The notes beneath the pieces are model-generated. The model saw nothing but the letters and a program-made list of their open reading frames with translations, was not told where the DNA came from and ran no database searches. A stretch of 64,000 nt of DNA from Candidatus Eremiobacterota bacterium (GTDB lineage: Bacteria > Vulcanimicrobiota > CADAWZ01 > Ess09-12), in NCBI GenBank assembly GCA_031082125.1, contig JAVHLM010000008.1, forward strand, positions 207,611 through 271,610. The letters run 5' to 3'. The position numbers and the translations under genes were made by a program. How positions within the stretch are numbered: the stretch's first letter is position 1; every line of letters starts with the position of its first letter. Below are positions 37,230 to 45,962 of this stretch, piece after piece.

Positions 37230-39638
37230 TCAGGTAATATCGGAACGTTTTTTCCAGGGCGCCATGGAAATGAGAGAGTCAAACTGCGCCCCGTAAAGCT
37301 TGTACACGTCGCGGCGCTCATAGAAGCGCCTTATCCTCTCCTTGCCCGCCGCGCCCATCTTCCTGCCGAGCTGCGGATCCCTGACAATCTTCAAAATCTG
37401 CAGGGCCGTGTCATAGGGGGAATGAACGCCCGTGATGGCGCCTGCATGGCCTATTTTCCTGTCCTCGTCGTTTCTGCCATAAAGCAGCTCCCGCGAAGCA
37501 CCCACGTTTGTCGCCACACATGGAATGCCCGAGGCCATGGCCTCCATGAGGGAGAGGGGCTGCCCCTCGCTTATGCTGGTGAGGACCATCACATCGACGT
37601 TCCTGAGATGCTCCCGAAGGTCCACGTTCCCCGTAAAGCTGAAGACCTCGCCCAGGCCCAGCATCTCCACAAGGGCGAAGCACTCATCGGCGTACTCCTT
37701 TTCTTCGTCATAGGGACCCATGATCTTGAATTTCACAAGGGAGCCCAGCTCCTCGCGGACAATCCTGCAGGCCCTGATAAAGGTCTTGATATCCTTGATG
37801 GCCACGACCCTCCCCACGAGGGCCACAGTGGAATATTCCTCCCTGTCCTGGCCGTCCTTAACGGCGCTGAATACCTGGGACTCAATTCCATTGGGAATTA
37901 TGGAGATCTTCATGGGATTGGCCCCCGCCTCCATCTGCATAAGCCTGTTGTCGCCGTAAAGGGTGGTGATCCTGTCGGCAAAGCGGTAGGCGATGCTGCT
38001 CATGGTATAATACATGTCTATCCACACCTTCTTCAGGCCTGTGGAGATGTCACGGGCGATATAGCCGTCCTCTTCCCTCTCGTATATCCACCCCGACCTG
38101 TTTATCTCCAGCATCCGCTCCCTGTGATAGATTCCATGCTCGGTAAGCATCATGGGCCGCCCGAACTCGATCTTCGCAAGGACGCATGCCAAGCCCGCGT
38201 AGCCCGTGAGGGCGCTGTAAAAGAGGCGTGCGGGGGGAAGGGCTGATCTCGCCAGGTTAAAAAGGGGCAGGATAATTGAGCGGTATGACCAGCTGAATTC
38301 AAGAAAGGGGAGATCGGGAGTGTACTTGTCATAGAGCATGACGAGGAATTCCCAGGCCTCATGGGAAAACAAGAGCTCCTGGAGGCCCACGTCAAGGTGG
38401 TGGGGAATTCCAAGCCCCTTTATCAGTTTTTCAAAGCCCTGGATATCAGCCTGCCTGACGGTGGAGAGAAACTCATAAATCAAGGTGAGCTTCTCCTTCA
38501 GCTCCTTTGATGCAAGGCTCCTTCCACGGCGCTCAGGCACCTCGTAAAGATAGATTTCATTGAAATAACGGACATTCGGTGGGAATGCGTATCGAAACTC
38601 CCTTATCTCTGAGCTTGCCGTCGATATATGAACCACCGAAAAGGAGCGGTCGTGGAAGGAGGTCATCAAATCGTGGACCCAGGAGGAGACGCCGCCGGCC
38701 ACATAGGGATAGCTCCCCTCGACGACAAGGCAGATGTCAGCCTCCTCCCTCTTTTTCTCCTTGAAGAGAAAGGAGAAATACCAATCTGAGATGCATTTGA
38801 TATTTTCCCCGTCGCCAGGTTCACAGACAGGCTCCCCCTGGAGACTCGCCAGCAGCTCCAGAAGCCCCTTCTTGTAAAGGACCCTGAAGAGCTCGTTCCT
38901 CACATTAATGTTCCTCTCATGCCTCATCGCGCTGGTGAAGCTCTCTATGCAGTGCGTTCCGGGGATCTGCCCCATGGCCCAGATTGCGGCGAGCCTCACC
39001 CTGTCGTTCACGTCATCCGCAAGGCTTATCAGGCGGGAGCAGGATTGAGGAAGCTTCCGGCTCCCGCAGTAGAAGGCTGCGGCATACCTCACATTGGGCT
39101 CCCTGTGGGCGAGGCAGGCCAGGACCGGCTCGTCAGAGCGGGGATCGCCAATGAGCCGAAGGGCATCGATGGCATTGAAGACTGTGTCGCTGTGCTCCGC
39201 CTCCAGCTTCTCGATGAGGGGGATGACGGCACAGACCTGTTCCCCCTTTCCCATCGCCTCGATGGCATAGAGGGAGACTGCCGGGTTTGAGGCGTCAATG
39301 AGGGGGAGGAGGCATTCATACTTATAATCAGACTCTATTCCCGCCAGGGCATTCCGGGCCTCGCTCACTATCAGGTCATTTTCGTCAAAAAGGAAGAGCA
39401 CCATGTCCCTTATGGCCGATTCATATTCGAAGCCCGCCAGATGACGCAGCACCAGGTAGCGCATTTTGAAATTGCCCTTCAAGGCGCGCTCTGCAAGAAG
39501 ATGGAGCTCTTCTTCTCCGGTAAGCGTCGCGAGGAGACCCTCTTCTTCCATCGATGCCGTGGGATCGAGGACATCAATGGAGCTGAGGACCTTGTCAATC
39601 CTCTCCTCCCTATTTTCCTGCACTGCCTTAGCTGCCAT
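37230..39638 (-). CDS. pelF: HEAT-repeat/PelF fusion glycosyltransferase
   Basis: 802 residues from ATG 39638, which has AAGGAAGG upstream and overlaps the pelE stop. Residues ~50-280 are HEAT repeats (for example LRLIGDPRSDEPVLACL and VNDRVRLAAIWAMGQI). Residues ~300-795 are the PelF GT4 glycosyltransferase: ICLVVEGSYPYVAGGVSSWV at the start, TEHGIYHRER, IPNGIE, a GRVVAIKD strand, and EGQPLSLMEAMASG with the donor-site glutamates. PelF polymerises UDP-GalNAc/GlcNAc into Pel. Normal PelF is ~500 residues, so the HEAT module is an addition, perhaps a docking arm for PelD/E. Confidence 0.9.
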   Translation of the reverse strand: MAAKAVQENREERIDKVLSSIDVLDPTASMEEEGLLATLTGEEELHLLAERALKGNFKMRYLVLRHLAGFEYESAIRDMVLFLFDENDLIVSEARNALAGIESDYKYECLLPLIDASNPAVSLYAIEAMGKGEQVCAVIPLIEKLEAEHSDTVFNAIDALRLIGDPRSDEPVLACLAHREPNVRYAAAFYCGSRKLPQSCSRLISLADDVNDRVRLAAIWAMGQIPGTHCIESFTSAMRHERNINVRNELFRVLYKKGLLELLASLQGEPVCEPGDGENIKCISDWYFSFLFKEKKREEADICLVVEGSYPYVAGGVSSWVHDLMTSFHDRSFSVVHISTASSEIREFRYAFPPNVRYFNEIYLYEVPERRGRSLASKELKEKLTLIYEFLSTVRQADIQGFEKLIKGLGIPHHLDVGLQELLFSHEAWEFLVMLYDKYTPDLPFLEFSWSYRSIILPLFNLARSALPPARLFYSALTGYAGLACVLAKIEFGRPMMLTEHGIYHRERMLEINRSGWIYEREEDGYIARDISTGLKKVWIDMYYTMSSIAYRFADRITTLYGDNRLMQMEAGANPMKISIIPNGIESQVFSAVKDGQDREEYSTVALVGRVVAIKDIKTFIRACRIVREELGSLVKFKIMGPYDEEKEYADECFALVEMLGLGEVFSFTGNVDLREHLRNVDVMVLTSISEGQPLSLMEAMASGIPCVATNVGASRELLYGRNDEDRKIGHAGAITGVHSPYDTALQILKIVRDPQLGRKMGAAGKERIRRFYERRDVYKLYGAQFDSLISMAPWKKRSDIT

Positions 39639-40674
39639 GACCTTCCTTCCAGCTTGCGATGAACTCCTCCATATCGGGCTTATCATCACCCTTATAACCG
39701 GCAATATGGGCTTCAATCGTCTTTACCGAATCATTGAGAGAGAGGAAATCCCTCTTCTCCCAGAAGCACTCTGCGAGGACCGTGAGGGCCGCAATATCTC
39801 CGGGCTTCAAAACAATTGCCTTCCTGAGGTGGGGAACTGCGTCGTCTATATCGCCTCTGAAGAGGAGAAGCCTCCCCATCATGAAGTGGGCTTCATACTG
39901 TTCATCCTTGAGCTCAATGGAGCGCCCGAGCGCCTCGGCGGCCCTTTCAAGCTCGGAGCGCTTCATGGCACCTTCAAAGAGGCCTGAAAGGGCGTGGCGC
40001 AGGTGAAGACTCCCCAGTTCCGCAAAAACGCGGGCGTCACGGGGGTTCCGGGATGCCTCGCTCTTCATCTCGCCTATGATGATGCTGTAGAATTCTGCGA
40101 TCTTGGCAATCTCCTCGCCGGCAAAATACCGGACATCCATGTGGGGATCGTCTATGAGAGACTTGAGGGACCTTACGGTCTCGGGGCCGGAAATCTTCCC
40201 GAGGCTCTTGATGATATTGAGCTTTGTCCTTGGATCTGCATCCACGAGCGTCGTGGAAAGGGGCTCAAGCTCATAGCCTTCCTTAAGGTACGAGAGCGCT
40301 TTCCTCACCTTCTTGCGGTGCACCGGATCCCTTGTCATCCCCGCTTCCACGTGGCGGCGGTACTCGATGAAAAGGCCGGAGACCTCGCTGGAGCCCCCGT
40401 AGAGCATCTGTATGAGCGCCACATAGCCTGCCAGCGGAACGGTAAAGAGAAAAACAAAGGCAAAGAGGGCAAGGCGCCTTTTTTCAGGGCTGTGAAAGAA
40501 GGTTGCTATCGCGGCGCAGAGAGCTGCCGCACCGTGGGCCAGAATCACCGGCGGTGCTGAACCGGCGGCACCGTGTTCATAACATGCCATGAACAGAAAG
40601 AGGGCCGAGCTCTCGGCACCTATGCTCAGGAGCAGAAATAGTCCATGCATTGGAGACAGATGTTTCAAGGGCAT
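39628..40674 (-). CDS. pelE: PelE-like membrane protein with HEAT and TPR repeats
   Basis: 348 residues. Three N-terminal membrane helices (about 8-30, 40-60, 68-92) are followed by a cytoplasmic part. That part has a HEAT-like pair (TKLNIIKSLGKISGPETVR) and TPR units (ARVFAELGSLHLRHAL, YEAHFMMGRLLLFRGDIDDA, IAALTVLAECFWEKRDF). This layout (membrane anchor plus TPR) is that of PelE, which links PelD to PelF in the Pel synthase complex. The HEAT part is an extra here. The stop overlaps the pelF start by 11 bases. Confidence 0.8.
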   Translation of the reverse strand: MPLKHLSPMHGLFLLLSIGAESSALFLFMACYEHGAAGSAPPVILAHGAAALCAAIATFFHSPEKRRLALFAFVFLFTVPLAGYVALIQMLYGGSSEVSGLFIEYRRHVEAGMTRDPVHRKKVRKALSYLKEGYELEPLSTTLVDADPRTKLNIIKSLGKISGPETVRSLKSLIDDPHMDVRYFAGEEIAKIAEFYSIIIGEMKSEASRNPRDARVFAELGSLHLRHALSGLFEGAMKRSELERAAEALGRSIELKDEQYEAHFMMGRLLLFRGDIDDAVPHLRKAIVLKPGDIAALTVLAECFWEKRDFLSLNDSVKTIEAHIAGYKGDDKPDMEEFIASWKEGHGS

Positions 40675-40686
40675 ATCTCCCGGATT

Positions 40687-42090
40687 TTACAGAAAGGGAA
40701 TAAGGGCCTTCTGGGAAGTCTCACCCTTAAGGCTTTCGAGGACCGCCTCAGGCGAGTCCATAGCCGCTATCTCACTCAGAAAGCGGAGCTCAAGCGCGAG
40801 ACTTCTCTCGTCTTCATAAGGCTTCAGGCCGAAGGACTTGATTTCCACGCTCATTGCTTTCAGGAGGTCGAAGAACTCCTCCTCGGGGATCTGCACCATC
40901 ATAAGGCAAAACTGTTGCTCTTCTTCAAAATAGGAGAGAATATCAAATTCCCTCATGGTCTGCATAAGAACCCTGGCAAGAAACTTGAGCGTTGGCTTCC
41001 TGTGCTTCTCCAGAACCTTGTCCCAGTCAAGTATGCCTAAAGTGGCGACGGTACAGGTGATGTTTGACCTGCGGGACTGAAGGATGGCCTCCTCAAGCCT
41101 GAGCATGAAATAATGGGGACGGAAAACGCCGAGATCGGGGTCCACAATTCTCCGCCCCTCGCTTGTCTTGTAGGAAAGAGCATTTTCTATGGCCCTTGCG
41201 GCCCAGTTGGCCACGAGGGAGAAGCTTTTCTTTGTGACGCCGGTGAAGCGGAGCATGCTGAGAGAATCAATTGTGATGACTCCTAAGACAGTCTCGTTGC
41301 TTCTCTTGAGAGGGGCGGTATAGATGGGCGTCCTGGAGAGGATGGCCTCCCTGAGCTGATCGTCCCTTATGCTCACAAGCTTCCCCCGCTCGCATGCCAT
41401 CTGGTAGGGCGCCTGGGAGACCTCAATGGTTTCAGGGGGCTTCTCCTCGAAATCCATGTAACCAAGGGCATGCTTCAGGCGGAGCGTCGTGCCTTCGAGG
41501 AGGTAAATCCTGCATTTCTGCACCTCGAGATACTTCCTGAGCACCTCCAGTATCTCCCTGTAAAGGACATCCATGTCCAGGTTCTGCATCTTTTCCGCAT
41601 CCATATAGATATCGGAAAGGGTCGTGGCGCGGGTGAGTATTTTTTTCTCGTAGTTCTCCTTTAAAAAGGATATGATCTGGAACTGCTCGTTGAGCTCCTG
41701 GTATCTGCCGCGGCTTTCCTCCATCTCGAGCTCCTGCTCCCGCTGCCTCTGGGCAAAGCGGTCATGGATATGGCCGAATATGAGGATCATCAGAAAGAAT
41801 ACCGCTACGACGGGCAGATGAGAGAAGACCTCGGCGGGCTTCACCGGGGGAGTGAGAATATAAAAGAGGGAGCACAGGGCGGCGCTGTAGTTTCCCCAGG
41901 CCGTGCCGTAGCGGACCGCCGAGAGCAGGACTATCAGCAGATAGGGGTTTATGAAGTAAGCCTGCAGAAGATGATAGCCTGGATCGGCGGGCAGAAGCGT
42001 GATATTGAGCCCGAATGCAAGAAGCGAGATTATGGTAATCTCTTTAAAGACCGGGCTTCTGAGAGCATTGAGCAATCTTTCTGATGCCAC
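40687..42090 (-). CDS. pelD: PelD-like c-di-GMP receptor
   Basis: 467 residues. About four membrane helices (15-110) are followed by a coiled coil (~118-150), a GAF domain (~165-310) and a degenerate GGDEF domain (~325-455). The GGDEF signature is replaced by FEEEQQF, so it cannot make c-di-GMP. The RxxD inhibitory-site motif survives as REFD (380-383), five residues ahead of that position, as in the c-di-GMP-binding PelD. It should gate Pel polymer formation with PelE, F and G. The start lies six bases after the response regulator stop. Confidence 0.9.
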   Translation of the reverse strand: MASERLLNALRSPVFKEITIISLLAFGLNITLLPADPGYHLLQAYFINPYLLIVLLSAVRYGTAWGNYSAALCSLFYILTPPVKPAEVFSHLPVVAVFFLMILIFGHIHDRFAQRQREQELEMEESRGRYQELNEQFQIISFLKENYEKKILTRATTLSDIYMDAEKMQNLDMDVLYREILEVLRKYLEVQKCRIYLLEGTTLRLKHALGYMDFEEKPPETIEVSQAPYQMACERGKLVSIRDDQLREAILSRTPIYTAPLKRSNETVLGVITIDSLSMLRFTGVTKKSFSLVANWAARAIENALSYKTSEGRRIVDPDLGVFRPHYFMLRLEEAILQSRRSNITCTVATLGILDWDKVLEKHRKPTLKFLARVLMQTMREFDILSYFEEEQQFCLMMVQIPEEEFFDLLKAMSVEIKSFGLKPYEDERSLALELRFLSEIAAMDSPEAVLESLKGETSQKALIPFL

Positions 42091-42096
42091 TCTGAC

Positions 42097-42480
42097 TTAA
42101 AGATTCCTTTCCTTTGGTTTTTCCACGATATCGATGGCTTTGAGGAGCTTGGCGCGGTCAAAGGGCTTCACAAGGTAATGATCGGCGCCGTAGTCATAAC
42201 TGGTGAGTACCGAGTCTGAATCCGAGAGGGCCGTGAGCATAATCACCGGGATGTCCTTCGTCTTCGGGTTGTTCTTGATCATGAGGGTCGCCTGGATACC
42301 GTCCAGCACCGGCATCATGATATCCATAAGCACAATTTCCGGCATCTTTTCAACAGCGGCCTTCACGGCCTCTTCTCCATCGGTGGCCTCGATGATTTCA
42401 TAGTCCGCCGCGAGCATGGCCCTTACCAGCATCCTTATCTCCATCGCATCATCGGCAATAAGCAGTCTCTTCTTGTCCAT
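42097..42480 (-). CDS. Single-domain response regulator (CheY-like receiver)
   Basis: 127 residues, receiver domain only: LLIADDA with the acidic pair, the phosphoryl aspartate in IVLMDIMMPVLDG, the threonine switch in VIMLTA, and lysine in VKPFDRAKLL. ATG 42480 is chosen since the receiver begins there; the Shine-Dalgarno is weak. With no output domain it must act by protein contact. It lies directly before pelD with a six-base gap, so it likely tunes Pel synthesis. Its kinase is not in the window. Confidence 0.93.
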   Translation of the reverse strand: MDKKRLLIADDAMEIRMLVRAMLAADYEIIEATDGEEAVKAAVEKMPEIVLMDIMMPVLDGIQATLMIKNNPKTKDIPVIMLTALSDSDSVLTSYDYGADHYLVKPFDRAKLLKAIDIVEKPKERNL

Positions 42481-42600
42481 TGGCGTCAATCCATTTCTTA
42501 TCTGAAAATATTGAAAAATGAAGGGCTCTCCCCCTGGCAAAAGAGTATTCTGCCTCAATGACCTTTTTCCTCTCAGGGGACTCCCGCTGCGGAAGGTCCG

Positions 42601-44370
42601 TCATTCCCCCTTGTCTTCGGTACTTACCATGAAGCGCTCTTTGTGCCATATGGAGCTCCATCCCTTTGAAATCTTATCGATGCCGATCTGGAGCTCACGC
42701 TTTATCAGCTCCTGCCAGTACACCCCCGTCTCTCCCATGCTGCGGTATTTCTCAAAACGCTCCCTGACGAGCTTTTTTGGCGTCTGGCGGCTCAGATCAA
42801 AAAGATGGAAGAGAATCCGCTCTTTCACCAGTCTTGCCGCCTCATCGGGCGCCTGGTGAGCCCCCTCACCCGGTTCAGGGATCACCTCGTCTATCACCTC
42901 AAGCTCTTTCAACTCGTGAGCGGTGAGCTTCAGGTATGGTGCAAGCTCCTGGGCCTTCGTGGCGTCACCCCAGAGGATCGCCGAGGCTCCCTCCGGGGAT
43001 ATGACCGAATAGATGGCATTGGCCTGCATGAGGACCCTGTTGGCCAGGGCAAGGGCCAGGGCGCCACCGCTTCCCCCCTCGCCAATGACCACGCTTATGA
43101 CAGGCACCGGGAGTGACGACATGGTGAAAAGGCTCTCTGCAAGAGCTTTCGCAATACCCCTCATCTCGGCTTCGAAGCCCGGGTATGCGCCCGGGGTATC
43201 GATGAAAGTGATGAGGGGCACATGGAATTTCGCTGCAAGATTCATAAGCCGCGCTGCTTTCCTGTACCCTTCAGGGTAGGCCATCCCCTGGCGCCGGAAT
43301 ACCTTCTCTTCCTCTGTCCTCCCCTTTTCCTGGGCAATCACCATGCAGGGATTCCCTTCGATCTCGCCCACTCCGCCTACAATGGCGTGGTCATCGCCAA
43401 AATAGCAGTCTCCATGAAGCTCCACGAAATTTTCTATCATTCTGTGGATGTAAAAGAGCGATGATGGGCGGTCGCGATGGCGGGCGAGCTTCACCAGATT
43501 CCAGGCATCAGCCATTTCACGGCTTGCCGCGGGATGCGGGAACTTTCCATGGATGTGGACCGCAGGAAGGTGGGTAAGGTGGCTTATGAGATGGGAGACT
43601 GTCCTCTTCAGGTCATGGCGGGGCACGATGAGATCGATCATTCCGCGGGACATGAGGAACTCGGCGGAATGTGATTCGGGGGGGAGCTTTTCCCCGAGGG
43701 TCTGCTCAATCACCCGCGGGCCTACAAAACCTATCAGGGCGCCAGGCTCAGCGATTATGATATCGCCAAGGGAGGAGAAGGAGGCGGAGATGCCGCCCGT
43801 CGTGGGATGGGTCTGCACCGAGATATAAAGAAGCCCTTCACGGTGATGCTGCGCCACCGCCGCCGAAGTCTTGGCCATCTGCATCAGGGAGAGCATCCCT
43901 TCCTGCATGCGGGCACCGCCGCTCGACACGATGCTTACGACGGGGAGGCGAAGCTCCAGAGCCTTTAAAAAAGCCCTCATAATCTTCTCTCCCACAACGG
44001 ATCCCATCGTGCCGCCCATGAACTCAAAGTCCAGGAAACAGAACACGGCCGGTTTTCCGGCGATCTTTCCCCGCCCCACTATGACAGCCTCCTTGAGGCC
44101 TGTCTTTCTATACGCGTCAAGAAGCCTCTCCTTGTAAGAGACACGGTCAACGAAATGGAGGGGATCGACGCTTGTCATCTCCCTGAACCACTCCTTGAAG
44201 GTCCCTCCATCCACCATGTGCTCGATGCGGTCCTTGGCAGAGATATGAAAATGCTTGTGGCAGGACGGGCACACCATAAGGGCCGCAATGAACTCATCTT
44301 CCTCCATCTCATGGGCGCAGGCCTTGCAGGTGATTTTCTTCGGGAGGGAGGCGGGCTTGGTTTTTTTCAT
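42601..44370 (-). CDS. accDA: Acetyl-CoA carboxylase carboxyltransferase, fused beta-alpha chain
   Basis: 589 residues. The N-terminal half is AccD-like: a zinc ribbon with cysteines 15, 18, 34 and 37, and MGGTMGSVVGEK and SSGGARMQEG at the CoA/biotin site. The C-terminal half is AccA-like: HGDCYFGDDHAIVGGVG, FIDTPGAYPG, and IGEGGSGGALAL. It transfers carboxyl from biotin-BCCP to acetyl-CoA, making malonyl-CoA for lipid synthesis. Most bacteria encode two genes; fusion occurs in some lineages. A 120-base gap separates it from the response regulator, so it may or may not share the pel transcript. Confidence 0.95.
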   Translation of the reverse strand: MKKTKPASLPKKITCKACAHEMEEDEFIAALMVCPSCHKHFHISAKDRIEHMVDGGTFKEWFREMTSVDPLHFVDRVSYKERLLDAYRKTGLKEAVIVGRGKIAGKPAVFCFLDFEFMGGTMGSVVGEKIMRAFLKALELRLPVVSIVSSGGARMQEGMLSLMQMAKTSAAVAQHHREGLLYISVQTHPTTGGISASFSSLGDIIIAEPGALIGFVGPRVIEQTLGEKLPPESHSAEFLMSRGMIDLIVPRHDLKRTVSHLISHLTHLPAVHIHGKFPHPAASREMADAWNLVKLARHRDRPSSLFYIHRMIENFVELHGDCYFGDDHAIVGGVGEIEGNPCMVIAQEKGRTEEEKVFRRQGMAYPEGYRKAARLMNLAAKFHVPLITFIDTPGAYPGFEAEMRGIAKALAESLFTMSSLPVPVISVVIGEGGSGGALALALANRVLMQANAIYSVISPEGASAILWGDATKAQELAPYLKLTAHELKELEVIDEVIPEPGEGAHQAPDEAARLVKERILFHLFDLSRQTPKKLVRERFEKYRSMGETGVYWQELIKRELQIGIDKISKGWSSIWHKERFMVSTEDKGE

Positions 44371-44614
44371 GGCGATTCCCTTTCCTGTCTCTTGAGCAAG
44401 GCTTCACATTTCACCCAGACTGCCTGCTCCTGGATACTCGATGCTGCTTATCATTTTAATGGAAATGAGGGGCGAAATCAAGATCTCCGCCGGGCGCCCT
44501 TGAAAGTGGGAGATCCAGAGGATAAATCCACCTCCTGAAGAAATTTCCAAGGGGACGGAATAAAACGCTCTGACCTGCTACTATCTCAAACAGGCATATT
44601 CAAGGAGGTGCACA

Positions 44615-45877
44615 ATGAAAAGAAGATTCACGGGAGCATTTGTGGGAGGGCTCATTGCACTCTGTCTGCTGGTCACCGGGTGCCCCGCCCCGCAGCAGCC
44701 GGTCCCGCCTGCCTCGCCGCAGGTCACCGCTTCAGCAGTCCAGACAACCACTGAGGCCACGCCAAGCGCGGCGCCTACCCCTGCCAAGACTCCCCCGCAG
44801 GGAAAAGTGAAATCCACCCCGTCTCAGCAGGGCCAGAAGGGCGGGAAATGCGTCGATCTCGTCATCTGCCTCGACACTTCGAACAGCATGGACGCCCTTA
44901 TCAACTCGGCCAAGCAGAAGCTCTGGGATATCGTGAACGAGGTGGCGGAACTCAAGCCGACTCCGAAGCTCCGCGTTGCCCTTATCAGCTATGGAAATGA
45001 CGGGTATGACACGCAGAAAGGCTGGATCCGCATAGATTCCGACTTCAGCACCAACCTTGACACAATAAACGAGAAGCTTTTCGCCCTTCACACCAACGGC
45101 GGAACCGAGTACGTGACAGGCGCCGTGTCGGCTGCCCTCAAAAAGCTCTCCTGGACCGACGACAAGGGGAGCCTGCGCATGGTCTTCGTGGCAGGGAATG
45201 AGCCAGCCACCCAGGACCCCAAGATCACCATAGGCAATGTCACCAGCGAGGCGCTCCAGAGGGACGTGGTGGTGAACGCCATTTACTGCGGAGCCCCTGA
45301 AAGCGGTGAAGCCCAGGGATGGCGCGACGTGGCGGTAAAGGGCGGCGGCTCCTTCTTTGCCATTAACCAGGAAGCGGGAACAGTGGTAGTCAACACACCT
45401 TACGACCAGCAGCTTTCCCAGCTCAGCGGCGATCTCAACTCGACGTACGTGGCCTACGGTCCCCAGGGAGGGGCGGCGATAATGAACCAGGCCGCACAGG
45501 ATTCCAACTCGCAGAAAATGAGCGGCTATGCCGGCGCGAGCAGAGCCAAGGCCAAGGTCTCGGAAGTTTACAACAACAAGGAATGGGATCTGGTGGACGC
45601 GAGCAAGGAAGGCAGCTTCAAGCTTGAAGCGGTGAAGAAACAGGACCTTCCCGCGCCGATGCAGCAGATGAACAATGAAGAGCAGAAGAAATACATTGAA
45701 AAGATGGCGGCAAAGAGAAAGGATCTCCAGCAGCAGATCAAGGATCTCTCTGCAAAGCGCGACGAATACATCAAGGGCCAGAAGAAAACCAGCAAGACCG
45801 GCGACAGCTTTGATGCCGCCGTGAAGCAGTCCATCCAGGACGAGGCCGTCAAGAAAGGCTTCTCCACGGCACCATAA
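44615..45877 (+). CDS. VWA-domain lipoprotein
   Basis: 420 residues. The signal peptide ends in LLVTGC (lipid cysteine 23). A low-complexity Pro/Thr/Ala stretch (25-75) and a von Willebrand A domain (~80-290) follow, with the MIDAS motif DTSNS (87-91) and further metal ligands in the HTNGGTEYV segment (T/G) and later loops. The C-terminal ~130 residues are helical and charged, ending in a coiled coil (AAKRKDLQQQIKDLSAKRDE). It probably binds a partner protein outside the inner membrane through Mg2+. AAGGAGG precedes the ATG, and a strong terminator follows. Confidence 0.9.
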   Translation: MKRRFTGAFVGGLIALCLLVTGCPAPQQPVPPASPQVTASAVQTTTEATPSAAPTPAKTPPQGKVKSTPSQQGQKGGKCVDLVICLDTSNSMDALINSAKQKLWDIVNEVAELKPTPKLRVALISYGNDGYDTQKGWIRIDSDFSTNLDTINEKLFALHTNGGTEYVTGAVSAALKKLSWTDDKGSLRMVFVAGNEPATQDPKITIGNVTSEALQRDVVVNAIYCGAPESGEAQGWRDVAVKGGGSFFAINQEAGTVVVNTPYDQQLSQLSGDLNSTYVAYGPQGGAAIMNQAAQDSNSQKMSGYAGASRAKAKVSEVYNNKEWDLVDASKEGSFKLEAVKKQDLPAPMQQMNNEEQKKYIEKMAAKRKDLQQQIKDLSAKRDEYIKGQKKTSKTGDSFDAAVKQSIQDEAVKKGFSTAP

Positions 45878-45896
45878 GCTTTCAAGAGCACTCAGA

Positions 45897-45933
45897 GCAT
45901 AAAAAGAGCCCCTCACCAGGGCTTTTTTTATGC
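45897..45933. terminator. Intrinsic terminator, bidirectional
   Basis: A 15-bp stem with one G-T pair (45897-45911 and 45919-45933), a seven-base loop, and T7 inside the right arm on the plus strand with A5 on the left. It can end the VWA gene and the convergent selA gene. Confidence 0.9.
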
Positions 45934-45962
45934 ATGCCGGTTTGAAAGGGCCCATGGGTAAA

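Noticed and set aside
37422..38246. Plus-strand ORF of 274 codons opposite pelF
   Set aside because: Antisense to the conserved glycosyltransferase, no ribosome site and no recognisable motif.
44732..45955. Minus-strand ORF of 407 codons opposite the VWA lipoprotein
   Set aside because: It crosses the terminator at 45897-45933 and mirrors a well-supported lipoprotein gene.
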